A DNA stretch of 64,000 nucleotides, taken from the NCBI GenBank assembly GCA_035578175.1, contig JAQMRL010000008.1, forward strand, positions 95,737,041-95,801,040. The letters are read 5' to 3'. Both the position numbers and the translations under genes were made by a program. How positions within the stretch are numbered: position 1 is the stretch's first letter; each line of letters begins with the position of its first letter. Positions 10,724 through 21,982 of the stretch are shown here, one piece after another. The notes under the pieces are model-generated. The model was not told the DNA's origin. It did no database searches and saw only the letters and a program-made list of their open reading frames with translations. The DNA is from Catonia carolina. Taxonomy: Eukaryota > Arthropoda > Insecta > Hemiptera > Achilidae.

Positions 10724-11760
10724 TATGAGGCGTTGCGGACCAGAAGGGCAAACTCAACAAAGGGTAGTTCTGAGAAAAACGTAAATTAACTTTTTGATCC
10801 ATGGGGAACTCAACAAAAATTCATGTTTTAATTATTTGTAATAAATTTTTATTACACTCCCCGTTTTTTCCTTGTCGGTCAGTGTCTGCACTACCAGTAA
10901 CTTTTATCTTATCTAAGACTATACGGACACGTTTCTCACTAATCCCATGAATCCCATAAAGCGCTGTCCGGCAAACATCGTAGATAACTGTGCCTATAAT
11001 AATCGTATATCTTCTTCTTCGCAAAGTTCGACTTGGCCAACCTTTTACATAACTTCTCTACAGTCAGTACTATGAAGAAGTTTGTAGTGGGTAGGCATTT
11101 TGCAAATCGTAATTTTCAATGGCCCAAAATCATTAAAAACCGAAGTAATATTATTAACACCAACATTTTCGAAGCAGCCGCAAGAACAACGCTCACCAAT
11201 CTTCCTGGAAATCACAACACTATTGTTACAACGAGATACATACTGTTGACCAGTATTCCGTTGCTTTTTTGCTAAATTTTTCTTCAAATTTTGTGGGTTG
11301 GATCATCTTTTCCGGGAATATCCAGCTTCTCTGTCTTCCCTATTGTCACCTGTATCACGTTTCATGACTAAATGTTCAGTAGCAGACTAACAGAGTATAC
11401 ACGCATAAATCACTCAGCAAAAGACAGACTAATACTAGAGAAACAAGGACAGATATAACACGTATGGAGAGTATGATGCATAGCGATAGTAAGGGGAAAG
11501 GGTAGATGTGGGGTGGGATCAGTAGCGCAGAGGTGACAAGCCTGATGCCTTGCTGTTGAGTTTGCCCTTCTGGTCCGCGCAACTATCGTTCAAAGTAAAC
11601 TCCCTGATTTTTTCTAGTTCTCTTTTCATATAATTTAAAAGGCGAACTCAACAAAATATACCTATAACATTGAAGTTTGTAACCCAAAGATACCAAATAA
11701 AATAAAAACAAAAAATGACATTATGTTGAGTTCGCCCTTCTGGTCCGGAACGCCTCATAT
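10724..11760. mobile_element. Non-autonomous DNA transposon with ~38-bp TIRs
   Basis: The left end reads tgaggcgttgcggaccagaa, then gggcaaactcaaca. The right end (11722-11759) is its inverse, ending ...ctggtccggaacgcctca. TATA-like bases flank both sides (ttttata / tataaag), so a short TA-rich target duplication is likely. The 'aactcaaca' word recurs inside at about 10805, 11555 (inverse) and 11645. An extra inverted 'cccttctggtccg' lies at 11565. No transposase is recognisable in the roughly 1 kb interior; the open frames on both strands at 11033-11287 overlap each other and look like chance. Confidence 0.75.
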
Positions 11761-12009
11761 AAAGTGGGTATTCATAATAATACACTAACGTGTTAATGCA
11801 AATAGAGTTAGTAGTGCGTTTCACTAATCTCATTTGCCAATCTGCTTATCGATGCGCATGAAAACAAACTCATAACTGGTTAATGTAGATAAGACCATCT
11901 GCTGTAAATGAACTATTATTTGCTTTTCACTTGTTAAATGAAAGTAAATTCAGTACACGGTATAATTATAATTTGTATTCATTACTAATAACTACACCAC
12001 CCAGGACTT

Positions 12010-12660
12010 TTACAGAGTCTGTCCCAAAACTTCTAGTGATTTTGTTTTATTTTTATCGTTTGTTGAATATAAATTTACAATCCCTTTAGAACTTTACGAA
12101 GTACTTTCCTTGCAACTCTATGCACATTTTCCAATACTTCACCTACCCTGCGTAGGTTCCTTGGAAGGCTTGAATGGGGACCTCTCATAGACAAACCGTC
12201 AAAGCTTTATTGTGTTATTTTTATTGTGGGAAACAAAAAGAAGTAAGCTGAAACAACTGAAGATTTTCAGATTTAATTTCATAGTGTTTGAGTTACTCCT
12301 GGTTCATCAACAGGCACTGTTTCTTCATGTTGTCTGTGAGAACTTTTGGCGCCATGTTGGCGCAGACCTTCCTCATGTTAAGATTTTTGATTAAATTGCA
12401 GTGAACATCTGAATGGTTATACCATTTTATTCATGCAAACATTCAGACACTGATTCATTAATCGCTGTCCAAACATTGTTGCACTTTTTGAACAGTATTG
12501 CCAGTTTTCTTCGTTGACAAGTGCCTCGAGTGCATGGGAGACCGGTTATTGCTGACGGTAAACTCGAAAACCTCTTGTGCCACTCAAAAGTTTTGTTCTG
12601 TGACATTGTATCCTCCCCAAAGGCTTGCCTAAACATTTTTAATGTATGTACATCATTTTA
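12010..12660 (-). pseudogene. Mariner (SETMAR-like) remnant, internally deleted
   Basis: On the minus strand, 12636 down to about 12430 gives MFRQAFGEDTMSQNKTFEWH followed by KRF, the first helix-turn-helix of a mariner transposase. Near 12190-12080 comes FQGTYAGWVKYWKMCIELQG followed by KYF, the conserved C-terminus. The catalytic core between them is absent and the joining sequence is unrelated or frameshifted. It lies in intron 2 of COLGALT. The 3' end near 12010 (gtcccaaaacttctagtg) may be a terminal repeat, but I could not find its partner. Confidence 0.7.
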
Positions 12661-13339
12661 CTTAGTTTAATGTAAAATTTAATAGTGTTACGATGCTCCA
12701 AAATTTGTGGCATCATTTTTTTGACAGGAGTATAGTGACACACTTTGTACTAAGCATGATCTTAACTCAACCACTGCCTTCAGTGTTCCATAACTACCAG
12801 TTCATCTATTATAACTTTGTTTCCGCTTTTGTTTTCTATAATATTCTTCATGAGCTTCATCTATGCCTTCCTTGCACCTGTCCACGTTTCTGCTGGATCA
12901 GTCAGTATTAGCATAAAGTAGACATTGTACATAATTTTCTAACAATTCATAGGAACTTGTTGATCCCGGACAGCTTCGAACATTTTTGGAAGAAACTACG
13001 TGCTTTATGATGCACACTTTTACGTAGCTTCTTTTCTAATTTTCTGTTTGATCAAAATCAAATCTAATGCTAATAAATTCTCATGAAAATTTATGATTTA
13101 AAATCAGAGATTTTTACACATTCACCCATAAATAGGTTTAATAATGATAGTCAAATTATTATCTACATAGTACAATTTTGTGCTTTGATATTTGTGAGCT
13201 TTTTGTTGACATTCCATGCTTTGGTCAAGAAAATTATTATAAATTGGAACAGTAAACAGATTGCATTTAAAATTTAATATTTGGTATCCATGTTAATTCA
13301 TATTATCATAATATCTCTTTTTCTTTTTCTTTTTTTTAT

Positions 13340-13470
13340 CCCTAATGTGTGTACATTGCAATCTGTTCAATTAAGAATAGTAAGCATACCCATTACCCAA
13401 TGAGTTGAGGATGATATGTATGACATGGAAATGAGATGTAGTCTTGTACAGACTCAGGCCGACCATTCCT

Positions 13471-13526
<56 letters not shown>

Positions 13527-13660
13527 GGTTAATTGAACCCCACCATCAAAATACACCAATAAACACTGTCTAGTATTCAAATCTGTATAAAAGTTTACCT
13601 TTACTAGGATTTGAACCAGGAACCTTCGTCTCAGAAAATCAGCTGTTAAACAGCTGACCA
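13340..13660 (-). repeat. tRNA-SINE 'C' copy with an expanded GA tract
   Basis: This minus-strand copy is of the SINE at 59143-59480. It has a B-box region ctggttcaaatcc, a body with gacagtgttt and actctct, and a tail near 13340-13370. The tRNA-like 5' head is truncated at about 13660. A short GAGAGAG word inside the SINE has expanded to about 50 bp here. Confidence 0.85.
13474..13523. repeat. (GA)n microsatellite
   Basis: About 25 uninterrupted GA units sit exactly where other SINE 'C' copies have 'ctgagagagtatgg'. Confidence 0.98.
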
Positions 13661-14557
13661 GTTCTGGAATTTTTTCATCACTGACCTTCATCTATCATTC
13701 TTCTCATCATCTGCATTAGCAGTAATTAGAAAACAGTCAAATATGAAACAAAAAACCTTAAATAAACTGTTCTTGTTACTGTACCAACCCTTCAAAACAA
13801 ATTGACTTCACAACCTTTCCACCAGAATAGTAGCACCATCAAAACTTTAATTCAATTATTTTGTTATTTATTTCACAAAATCTTGTTACTGCTTTTAACA
13901 ATTCTAATTTTTAAATATTTTACAGAATACCAAAAGTGTTCCCTATACATCTAAGTAAAATTTTTTTTTATATCTGTTTGGTAAAATTTTATACTTTTAA
14001 GGACAAACAGAATCTTTATTTAAAATACATTGGACCAGATTTAGCGTTTTAAGTACATAATTTTCATAAGTTTGTTATAATTAATTTATATTTTGTAATA
14101 AAAAAGAATATTTAAATGGAGCATAAAGTAGTTGTTAAAAAAGTTGTTTAATGAGAAACACATGTTTTCCTTAGTTTATGTGCAACTGTAAACATCTTTT
14201 ATAGTATGTTGTGTACTGTATCTAATTTTGAACTCTGGAAGCAATAAACTTACACTACACTGTTCTATTCATACTATCCAATAAGGATTGTTTGAACTAT
14301 TAATAGTGTTAAAATAAAACAGTTCTGTTACTAACAGATTGCAATATTGTTTTCTTGCTAAATCTTGGACGATGCTATTAAATTTTTAATTAGTCCTGTT
14401 TATGTGTCATTTAACTGGGTGCTCAAATATTTGTTACTAATATTATAAAAAAATTTGGCAGTGTAATTTACTTCATTTATTGAATAAGGATTATTATTAA
14501 TAAAGTAGTAAAGGTAAACCTGGAGATCTGAAATACTGTGTAATCCAAACTAATTGA

Positions 14558-14737
14558 GGAAAGACTGGCACACAGACACACACCGACCAGTCACGAAGAA
14601 TTTTTTTTGGGTTTCAGGGAGCCTGACCTTTTTTTGGGTTTGGGGGGCCTGAAAACATGTATATCCAGGGAAAAATCTGCTTGAAAACAATACTTTCCTT
14701 CTTTATACCTATGTTCATATAGGCAAGAGAAAGTAAT
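14558..14737 (-). mobile_element. Helentron/HINE-like family, 5' fragment
   Basis: The minus strand begins ttactttctcttgcctatat and continues through ggaaagtattgttttca, the ...cccaaaaaa block (here duplicated) and the start of the TG tract. Everything 3' of the TG tract is missing. See the full copy at 57757-58733 for the family description. Confidence 0.8.
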
Positions 14738-14954
14738 TATTGTAAAATTCAGTTGTAATGAACTTTAACGAACCGGCATTATTTGTTTGTTATATCCAGT
14801 TGTTTGTTATAACCGAATGGCCCCATATGGGTTTATGTCTATGCAGTACTCTACTGTATTATCTTACGTGCCCAGCCAAATTACCGGAATAACTAATATT
14901 AGTCTTAACACTTAATTTATGTAAAAAAAATCATGAATAAAGATCTTTTACACC

Positions 14955-15165
14955 ACCTTCGTGGCCAAACGGTTAGCGACATTTAGTCATCAGCTGTTCT
15001 AGGCATAAAAAAGGTAGTGGGTTTGATTCGGTAGGTCTGGACTGAGGAAATCAGGATAATACTGCAATATACTGATAACTCTCCAATCCTGATAACGTAC
15101 CAATGTAGAGAAAAACTCAAAATAGTCGTTAATGGCTCCAGATGTTGATGCAACTTAAAAAAAGG
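14955..15165 (+). repeat. tRNA-derived SINE
   Basis: The head has an A-box-like gtggccaaacggttagcg and a B-box-like gtgggtttgattcgg. A body follows (gtcgttaatggctccagatg) with an 'aacttaaaaaaa' end. The body is related to the copy at 18970-19110. It lies in intron 2. Confidence 0.65.
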
Positions 15166-15286
15166 CTTTTAAGTATACACTTACCAAAAATCTGTGATGA
15201 GGTGATTCCTAAAATTAAAACAAATTAAACAAAAAATACTTATCGCAAAACTGTTTGTTTCTTATTTCACAGAGAATATTTTTGTC

Positions 15287-15287
<1 letters not shown>

Positions 15288-15326
<39 letters not shown>
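15288..15326. repeat. (ATT)n microsatellite
   Basis: About 13 perfect ATT units. Confidence 0.97.
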
Positions 15327-15546
15327 TCAAGGAAAGTGATTAGTTCTTTACAACCGTATTCCATTTTTGTTTTATTAGACTTAACTACATGTTAATGACA
15401 TGTAAAACCAACCAAATTTTCTATTTTCACACGTTATTGCCAGATTTTCGTTACAACCGATTTTGTTGTAATCGAAGTTTACTTAATTAGGAATAGATCT
15501 TTGAAATGCATCCTGCAGCTTATAATCAATCTAAAAAAAAAAAAAA

Positions 15547-15894
15547 CTACTGTTCAGCTGTTCTTAGTTTGCTCCTACTGTCAACAAACCAAAGTCAGCT
15601 ATTACAGGGTGCGCGCTGGAGTCTGCGACTTTACGGATGTTGTATTTTTATTAAGTTAACTATTTTTTAAATTATAAGTACTTAAAGTACTAAAATCATC
15701 AGTCATGATATGATGTAGGCCTAACAATTTCATCTAAAAAAATACTTTTAAAAGTATTGTGTATTTAAATACTTATGAAAGTATTTTGTTGTTACTTTTT
15801 AATCAGCGTGTACACATTTTGATACAATGTGCATGCTCAGTGACGTCATTATTTGTTTACATTAGGAGCAAACTAAGAGAGGCTGGACTATAGT
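15547..15894. mobile_element. Short MITE with ~40-bp imperfect inverted ends
   Basis: The left end contains cttagtttgctcctactgtc and the right end its inverse (acattaggagcaaactaag, near 15860-15880). Similarity extends towards actatagt/actactgt at the outer ends. There is no coding capacity. The target duplication is not resolved. Confidence 0.5.
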
Positions 15895-16155
15895 AGCCTT
15901 CAGTAACCTGTACTTCTTTTAATCTTGCTTTAATCTTTTTATTTATTTATAGTAATGTGTTTTGGTGAATCCCACCGTCTTCAGACATCAGAATATATAA
16001 ATAGAAACTAATTATTTTTATGCAAGTGAATAAAGAAATAATATCTTCAAAAAATTTTTTTAATAAATGGTACTCTGATGATGTTGAATCCACTAAAAAA
16101 AATGTTAGAAATTATATTTAAGTGACAGATTCTGTTTAATTTATTATGTTTTCAG

Positions 16156-16498
16156 TTTTTGGACTGTGATGTCTTCATGACTAATCCAGCATCATTACAA
16201 ATTCTCGTTAATAAAAAACTAGCAATAGTAGCACCAATGTTAAAATCTGATGGTCTATATTCAAATTTTTGGTGCGGAATGAAAGAAGATTATTATTACA
16301 TGAGAACGGAAGATTATGAACCAATTTTGACACGTAAACGAATTGGTTGTTTCGCCGTTCCAATGATACATTCTTCTGTCTTAATTAATTTAAATGCAGT
16401 GCCTTCTGACGAATTAACGTTCACTCCTAAACGATTACAAAACTATAAGGGACCTCATGATGATATCATTACTTTTGCAATTGCTGCTAATTTTTCAG
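16156..16498 (+). CDS. COLGALT1: Procollagen galactosyltransferase, coding exon 3 (DxD motif)
   Basis: The exon follows a polypyrimidine tract and TTTTCAG. It opens in phase 0 with FLDCDVFMTNPASL, which contains the DxD-type motif (here D-C-D) that coordinates the metal and UDP-sugar in family members. Next come KKLAIVAPMLKSDGLYSNFW and CG, DYEPILTRKRIGCFAVPMIH, and the NYKGPHDDIITFAIAANFS block. All are conserved in the first GT domain. The donor is GTATGT at 16499. The exon is 343 nt, leaving one base (g) that pairs with exon 4 to encode Gly. No frame damage is seen. Intron 2 (10537-16155) is 5.6 kb. Confidence 0.94.
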
Positions 16499-16976
16499 GT
16501 ATGTATTTTGTACTTTAATTATTGCATAAATTAATAATTTTCGTTACAGTTCCTCGTTGTTTTAATAGTTCTGCATGTATTGGTGTTTGCTGTATTTTAA
16601 CCATAGAACTATAGTATTTTATTTAATTAATTTATTTATTTCCCATTGCTTACAAAAAATAAATAACAATACAAAATAAATGTTAATTTCCTTAATTATA
16701 CTTTGATAATCTAAAAACTATTTATTTTAATTCGCGGTGGGGAAATTAATCCACCCAACTATGGTTTCCCATGTTCAAGGGTAGATCAATTCAGTGCTTC
16801 TTTGTCCATTATACTACTGCAACTATTATACTATGGTAATCTATTAGTGTGTTAGTAATTACAACTACATGTTAGTTACTTAAATACTAATTAAACTACT
16901 TAGACATTTTTATTAAAATAATAATATGCTGTTATATAATTACAAGTACAAAAATGAAAACAAAACAAACAATATA

Positions 16977-18310
16977 CGAGGGCCATCCGGAAAGTAGTAC
17001 CTGTTTCCGCCGCATGAGGCGCTGACGAGGCGAGCAGCCGCCGGTCAAGGTCAGATCGCTTCAGTGGCTTGTCTGCCTTCTCTGTTGTAAGTTCCGCGAC
17101 GCTAGCATTGCCTGTCTTGTTTCTGTGACCGTTCATAATGTTTAAAAAAATTGAGAACGCCGCCAGTTGTGAAGTGAGGGCTGTAATAAAATTTCTCAAT
17201 GCAAGAAACGGTCGACCTTGTGATATTCATCGCCAATTAAAGGAAGTGTATGGAGACGATGTGATGGATGAGTCATCTGTTCGGCGCTGGTGTCGTAATT
17301 TTAACTTGGGGAGGGGGAACACACACGACGATGAGCGTTCAGGGAGACCATCTGTCATTACAGATCAACTGCTGAGGTCAGTAGACGAATTCGTGAGGCA
17401 CGATCGGCGCGTTACAATTGATGACATCTGTGAACATTTCCCTAATGTTTCTCGCACAATTCTTCATGAAATTGTCAAAGACCATCTGCATTATTCAAAA
17501 ATTTGCGCAAGGTGGGTCCCTCGCATGCTTACAGATGAGCACAAAACCAAGCGTATGGCTGCTGCATTAACATTTTTGGAACGTTATTCTGATGAAGCAG
17601 ACGCGTTCTTGAATCGCATAGTTACTGGTGATGAAACGTGGGTTTGTTATGCTTCACCTGAGAGTAAACGACAGTCAATGGAGTGGCATCATCCTCATTC
17701 ACCAAAGAAACCAAAAAAATTCAAGACTGTTCTGTCCACCAGGAAACTTATGGCAACCATTTTCTGGGATCGACGTGGTATACTGCTTATTGATTTTATG
17801 GCCCGTGGAGACACTATTAACGCTAATGCGTATTGTGAAACATTAAAGAAATTACGGCGGGCAATACAAAATCGACGGAGAGGTCTATTGTCTGATGGCG
17901 TCATTCTCCTCCATGACAATGCCAGGCCTCATGCAGCGGGGATAACACAACAACTTCTGCAGCAATTCAATTGGGAAATTTTCGACCATCCACCGTATAG
18001 CCCGGACTTGGCCCCTTCAGATTTTCATCTCTTTACAAAACTTAAAGAGTTTTTGGCGGGAAAAAGATTTGACAGCGATGAAGAACTTAAAGAAGGTGTG
18101 ACTACGTATTTCGATCGGCTGGCGGCGGAGGAATATGATGCTGGAATACAAAAACTCGTCACACGTTATGACAAATGCTTAAATTTGCTTGGAGATTATG
18201 TGGAGAAGTAGTTTAAGGTATGCTCTTTTCAATAAAAATGTTTACATTTGTTAATATTTACTTCTGTGTCTTTATTTCACAAACGGGTACTACTTTCCGG
18301 ATGGCCCTCG
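16977..18310 (+). mobile_element. Complete mariner element with TA duplication
   Basis: Terminal inverted repeats of about 28 bp have one mismatch. The left is cgagggccatccggaaagta, then gtacctgttt; the right, inverted, is the same through gtacc, then cgttt. TA dinucleotides flank at 16975-16976 and 18311-18312. The 1334-bp length and a single open transposase frame fit a full-length mariner. It is more G+C-rich than the surrounding intron 3, consistent with recent arrival. Confidence 0.96.
17138..18211 (+). CDS. Mariner transposase, apparently intact
   Basis: This 357-residue DDE transposase would cut the element out at its TIRs and paste it at TA sites. Residues 1-110 hold two helix-turn-helix regions with the linker DDERSGRPSV. 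WVPRML near residue 126 is the mariner WVPHEL-type motif. The catalytic aspartates are D165 (VTGDETWV), D260 (LLHDNARPH) and D295 (SPDLAPSDFHLF), with exactly 34 residues between the last two, the D,D34D signature of mariners. The C-terminal KCLNLLGDYVEK is also typical. The length equals or slightly exceeds the family's usual 340-350 residues. No stop or frameshift is present, so the protein may be functional; activity is inference. The start ATG lies about 160 bp inside the left TIR. Confidence 0.95.
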   Translation: MFKKIENAASCEVRAVIKFLNARNGRPCDIHRQLKEVYGDDVMDESSVRRWCRNFNLGRGNTHDDERSGRPSVITDQLLRSVDEFVRHDRRVTIDDICEHFPNVSRTILHEIVKDHLHYSKICARWVPRMLTDEHKTKRMAAALTFLERYSDEADAFLNRIVTGDETWVCYASPESKRQSMEWHHPHSPKKPKKFKTVLSTRKLMATIFWDRRGILLIDFMARGDTINANAYCETLKKLRRAIQNRRRGLLSDGVILLHDNARPHAAGITQQLLQQFNWEIFDHPPYSPDLAPSDFHLFTKLKEFLAGKRFDSDEELKEGVTTYFDRLAAEEYDAGIQKLVTRYDKCLNLLGDYVEK

Positions 18311-18969
18311 TAATATGCAAGACAAAAGAATTTATTTAAAAATAGAAAACTAAAATTGAAACCAGTAGATGAGCTCACAAAACTATATGTTTCCTGGAGT
18401 AACCATTTTCTCTATAGCATCTCTCCCTACTTCCTATAGCCAAATGGTTATTGCTTTTTTATACCTTATGATGTCCGGCATATTTTTAATTTGTAGCGGG
18501 AGCAGATTGAGCAGTTTGGGCGCTAAATAGCAGAAATGCCTTTGGTATAAAGTTTTTGAGGCCTTGTGTAAAAGTAAGAGATCCTTGTTCCTGGTATTAT
18601 AATGGTGTGCTCTTGTAGTAAAATCGTTTATATTTTTATACACGATTATTCCTATTAGGTATTTTAGTATTTATTACCCTATTATTGTTTACATCAGTTC
18701 CATCAATTATTTGTACTGAAATTGGAACTAAAATACAGCTAATGATATGTTTTGTTAAAAATACCAATTGGTCCACTGAAAAGAAGTTTATGTAAATTAT
18801 TGATGGTTGTGAAGGAAGTTTTAATCAATTCTGATAACATTATTCTCTAAACAGGAAATAATGACCAGATAAGAATATCATCAGTGAATTAAAATTTGTA
18901 ATGATTGACATCATTGTTAGAGTAATTTATTGCTTTCAGTTAATAAATTTGTTTGAAAAAGATAAAGAT

Positions 18970-19110
18970 AAAGATAGCCTACTAATTGGAGGTCCCGGGT
19001 TCGATTCCCAACTAGGGTCTGTAAATCATTACATGGTAAAACCCACCATAGATGCTAATGACCAAGCTGTTGATGTGACTTTAAATGAACTAAAAAATAA
19101 GTTCTGAAAA
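18970..19110 (+). repeat. tRNA-derived SINE, 5' part degraded
   Basis: The B-box gggttcgattccc is perfect. It is followed by gtaaatcattacatggtaaa and aatgaccaagctgttgatgt, a body related to 14955-15165. The A-box half is replaced by a short aaagataaag repeat. Confidence 0.6.
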
Positions 19111-19180
19111 ATATTGTAGGAGTGAGTATGAGTTTATGTTGTAGACATTTTGTGATGAAAATGTGATCTGGCTTTAAATT

Positions 19181-20112
19181 ATTTTTACTTTCTCTTGCTT
19201 ATATGAATATATAGGAAGGAAAGTATTGTTTTTATGTCGATTTTTCGAAATCGAGTTTTCACCAGATCTACATGTTTTCAGATTCTCTGAACCCAAAAAA
19301 CATATTTTTAGCAATTGGTCTGTGTGTGTGCGCGTGTGTGAACAGAATATCTCAAGAACGGAACATCGTACGAACTTGAAACTTGAAACTTAAGTTAGAT
19401 ACCAATAGAGGACCCGACACTAACATTTTCATCAAAATCGGTCAACCGGAAGTAGTAGTTTATTCGTGTCATTTTTCACTTTTTTGCAATTTTCTCAAAA
19501 ACAACTTCTAAAATTTTTTTAAAATCACCTCATTTACTAAATTTTTTATGCTTTACAAGATAGGGTAGGCGCCATGTCTGCTGAAATTCTTGAGGAGGCT
19601 GTTTTCATGTAAAACATTGTTTTTTAAAATTTCGACTTTAGTATGCATTTTAGCGCAATAATGTATAATAAACGTTGTAGAGAATTTTAAATCTACAACT
19701 TTTATTTCAAACATTTTTTTGTATAACGCTTAGTTTAGCAGTAATTAGCGATTTTACCTTTTTTTTTTCTCAAGAAAACGTGTGAAGAAATCAATTTTTT
19801 ACGATTTCAGCCTTAGTATGCATTTTATGACAAAAGTGTATAATCAGATTTATAGGAAATTAAAAGATCTACAACTTTTATTTTGAGCATTTTTTCTACA
19901 GAGCCTAGTTTAGCATGAAAGAGTGATTTTCCGTAATTTTAAGCCAATCTGAGGTTGATTTTCATTTTGCGTTTTTCACTCATGATTAAAATAAGGTTAG
20001 GTTTATTTGAGGTTAGTTTTTTGTTTATTTCTAATGTTTTATTACTTAGGTTATATTGTTCATTATTTGAATTGGCTAGAGAAAGTTGTGTGTGTGTGTT
20101 TCATACCAGATT
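19181..20112 (+). mobile_element. Helentron/HINE-like family, near-complete copy
   Basis: It starts tttttactttctcttgctta and has a short TG tract (19320-19338), the internal dimer (units near 19630 and 19800) and the 3' inverted motif (here ggctagagaaagt). It ends with a degraded hairpin (tgtgtgtttcatacc) and 'agattttttt'. It lies in intron 3. Confidence 0.88.
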
Positions 20113-20261
20113 TTTTTGTTGTTGACTTACTTCGACTAAAAAAAAGTAGACCTAACTTTACTTCATTTCTGGAAATCACAGGTTTATACCTCACACTATA
20201 TTTTAATGCATCTTTAATGAATATGTATTAAGCCAATAGCAAGAGAGATGTTGGTCCTCAA

Positions 20262-20497
20262 GGCTTGTGTTTATAATTAAAGTTATAGGAAACAAGAAAA
20301 CCTACTACTTTTATTTTAAGCATTTCCTTCTACGAGCTTAGTATAGCATCAATTAGTGATTTTCCATATTTTTGAGTTCTACAGAGGTTGATTTTCATTT
20401 TCCAACATTTACTCATGATTAAACCGAGGTAATGTTGTTCATTATTTACATTGACGAGAGAAAGTCATGTGAGTTTTTTCCCACCAGAATTTTAAAA
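20262..20497 (+). mobile_element. Helentron/HINE-like family, diverged 3' fragment
   Basis: It matches only the second dimer unit onward: ctactacttttattttaagc, tacgagcttagtatagc, gacgagagaaagtcatgtga and ttcccaccagaattt. The variant is closest to the copy at 56601-57566 (same 'ttgagttctacagaggttga' phrase). Confidence 0.75.
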
Positions 20498-20586
20498 GTA
20501 GTGTTCATATATTATTTGTATACACAGTATTATGATTTTATCAAACATCCTATGTAGGATTTTAAACAGCCGTATTATTTAAAATT

Positions 20587-20877
20587 GAAATATATATTTC
20601 TAACCACCAGAATACGGTAACAGAAAACACTTACCAATGTTTCCAATGAATACCCAAATAATTCCAAGATAAAATAATTCTCAGATTCCAATGAAAACCA
20701 ATGTTACCAAGGAATCTAAGATTCCTTATCTACCATGGTAGGAGTAGAAAGTTTTAAATTTTGACGTAAAAAGATTTTTAATTTACTGAAGATGTGTACA
20801 AGATACATGAAAGCACTATAAACATTAGTAAGTGTTTTATGTTACTGTATTCTGGTGGTTAGAAATATATATTTCAA
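20587..20877. mobile_element. Fold-back element D (~290 bp)
   Basis: The left arm (20588-20645, aatatatatttctaaccacc then agaatacggtaac) is inverted at 20815-20876 (gttactgtattctggtggtt then agaaatatatattt). The middle holds ttatctaccatggtagga, itself a palindrome around accatggt. It has no coding capacity. Related copies are at 51474-51792 and (half) 10040-10200. Confidence 0.8.
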
Positions 20878-21011
20878 CAGTATTACGAATCTTCTCATGT
20901 TAGGTTTCATTGAATGTCATGGTTCTTCTGAAATTAACTTTTCTGTTGATTGTGTTGTTCTATGAATAAATAAATAAATCTTCTGAGTTCTGTGACTCGT
21001 TTCTTTTCTAC

Positions 21012-21982
21012 GAGGCGTGTTCAGAAAGTAAGTATCGTTTTTAAAAAAAACAAGTAAAACAATTTTTTTTCAACACAATTTTATTTCTACATGAATGCCC
21101 AAACCTTAAACTATTTTTCGACATAGTTTCCACCGATGTTCAAACACTTGTTGTAGCGGGTGATCAATTTGTCTATACCCTCTTTGTAGAAGGTTCCCGT
21201 CAACGAATGTAGCCACGACTCTACAGCAGTTTTCACTCCATCGTCGGTTTGAAAGCGTTGGCCACCTAGCTCGCGCTTCATGTGCAGGAACAAGTGGTAG
21301 TCAGACGGTGCCAAGTCCGGGCTGTAGGGGGGGGGGGTTGATCGAACTGCTCCCAACGAAATTGTCGAACCAATCTTTGAGTGTCACCAGCGGTATGGGG
21401 CCGAGCATTGTCATGGAGCAACACAATTCTGTTACTGAGCATTCCTCTCCGTTTGTTTTGAATTGCCCGTCTTAGTTTTCTTAAGGTTTCGCAATACCTG
21501 CCGCATTAATGGTTTCACCTCTTGGGAGAAAATCAATCTGCAAAACATCTTTCCAATCCTAAAAGACAGTGCACATGATTTTTTGTGCAGACATTGTCGT
21601 CTTGAATTTTTGTTTTTTCGGGAATTGCATGTGTCGCCACTCCATTGACTGCTGTTTAGATTCCGGTGTGACATGACGGACCCAGGTTTCATCACCTGTC
21701 ACAATTTTGTTTAAAAAATCCTCACCATCATCACTGTACCGTGTGAGAAAAGTCAAAGCACTTCCGAGTCTCTTGGTTTTGTGCACGTCAGTGGCGGGAA
21801 CCTTCTACGAAGAGGGTATAGACAAATTGATCACCCGCCACGACAAGTGTTTGAACATCGGTGGAAACTATGTCGAAAAATAGTTTAAGGTTTGGGCTTT
21901 CTTGTAGAAATAAAATTGTGTTGAAAAAAAATTGTTTTACTTGTTTTTTTTAAAACAGTACTTACTTTCTGAACACGCCTCA
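21012..21982 (-). mobile_element. Mariner derivative with its 3' end duplicated in inverted orientation at both ends
   Basis: The minus strand carries the transposase from about residue 130 (MHKTKRLGSALTFL, DETWVRHV) to the C-terminus (PPYSPDLAPSDYHLF ... CLNIGGNYVEK). It is broken by frameshifts between 21695 and 21356. The N-terminal third is missing. In its place, 21795-21982 is an inverted, nearly identical copy of 21012-21199, which includes the 3' coding end, stop and terminal repeat (gaggcgtgttcagaaagtaa). The two arms are about 188 bp. A run of nine or more G at 21329 adds a frame shift. It cannot encode an active enzyme. Confidence 0.9.

Larger units (their letters stand above)
16620..18660 (-). 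pseudogene. Jockey/CR1-like LINE 3' end, split by a mariner
   Basis: The minus strand at 18643-18434 reads HYNTRNKDLLLLHKASKTLY, then FCYLAPKLLNLLPLQIKNMP and ...AITIWL. This is the extreme C-terminus of ORF2 in Jockey/CR1-type LINEs ('NTR.K..L..P......Y...K..N.LP..IK'). The 3' untranslated part continues to the left and ends in an A/T-rich tail (ttatttatttccc region, about 16622-16645). The mariner at 16977-18310 sits in this 3' region. Only the last part of the LINE is present. Confidence 0.65.

Noticed and set aside
13371..13691. 106-residue frame with an SLSLSL repeat
   Set aside because: It is the GA microsatellite and SINE read through on the minus strand.
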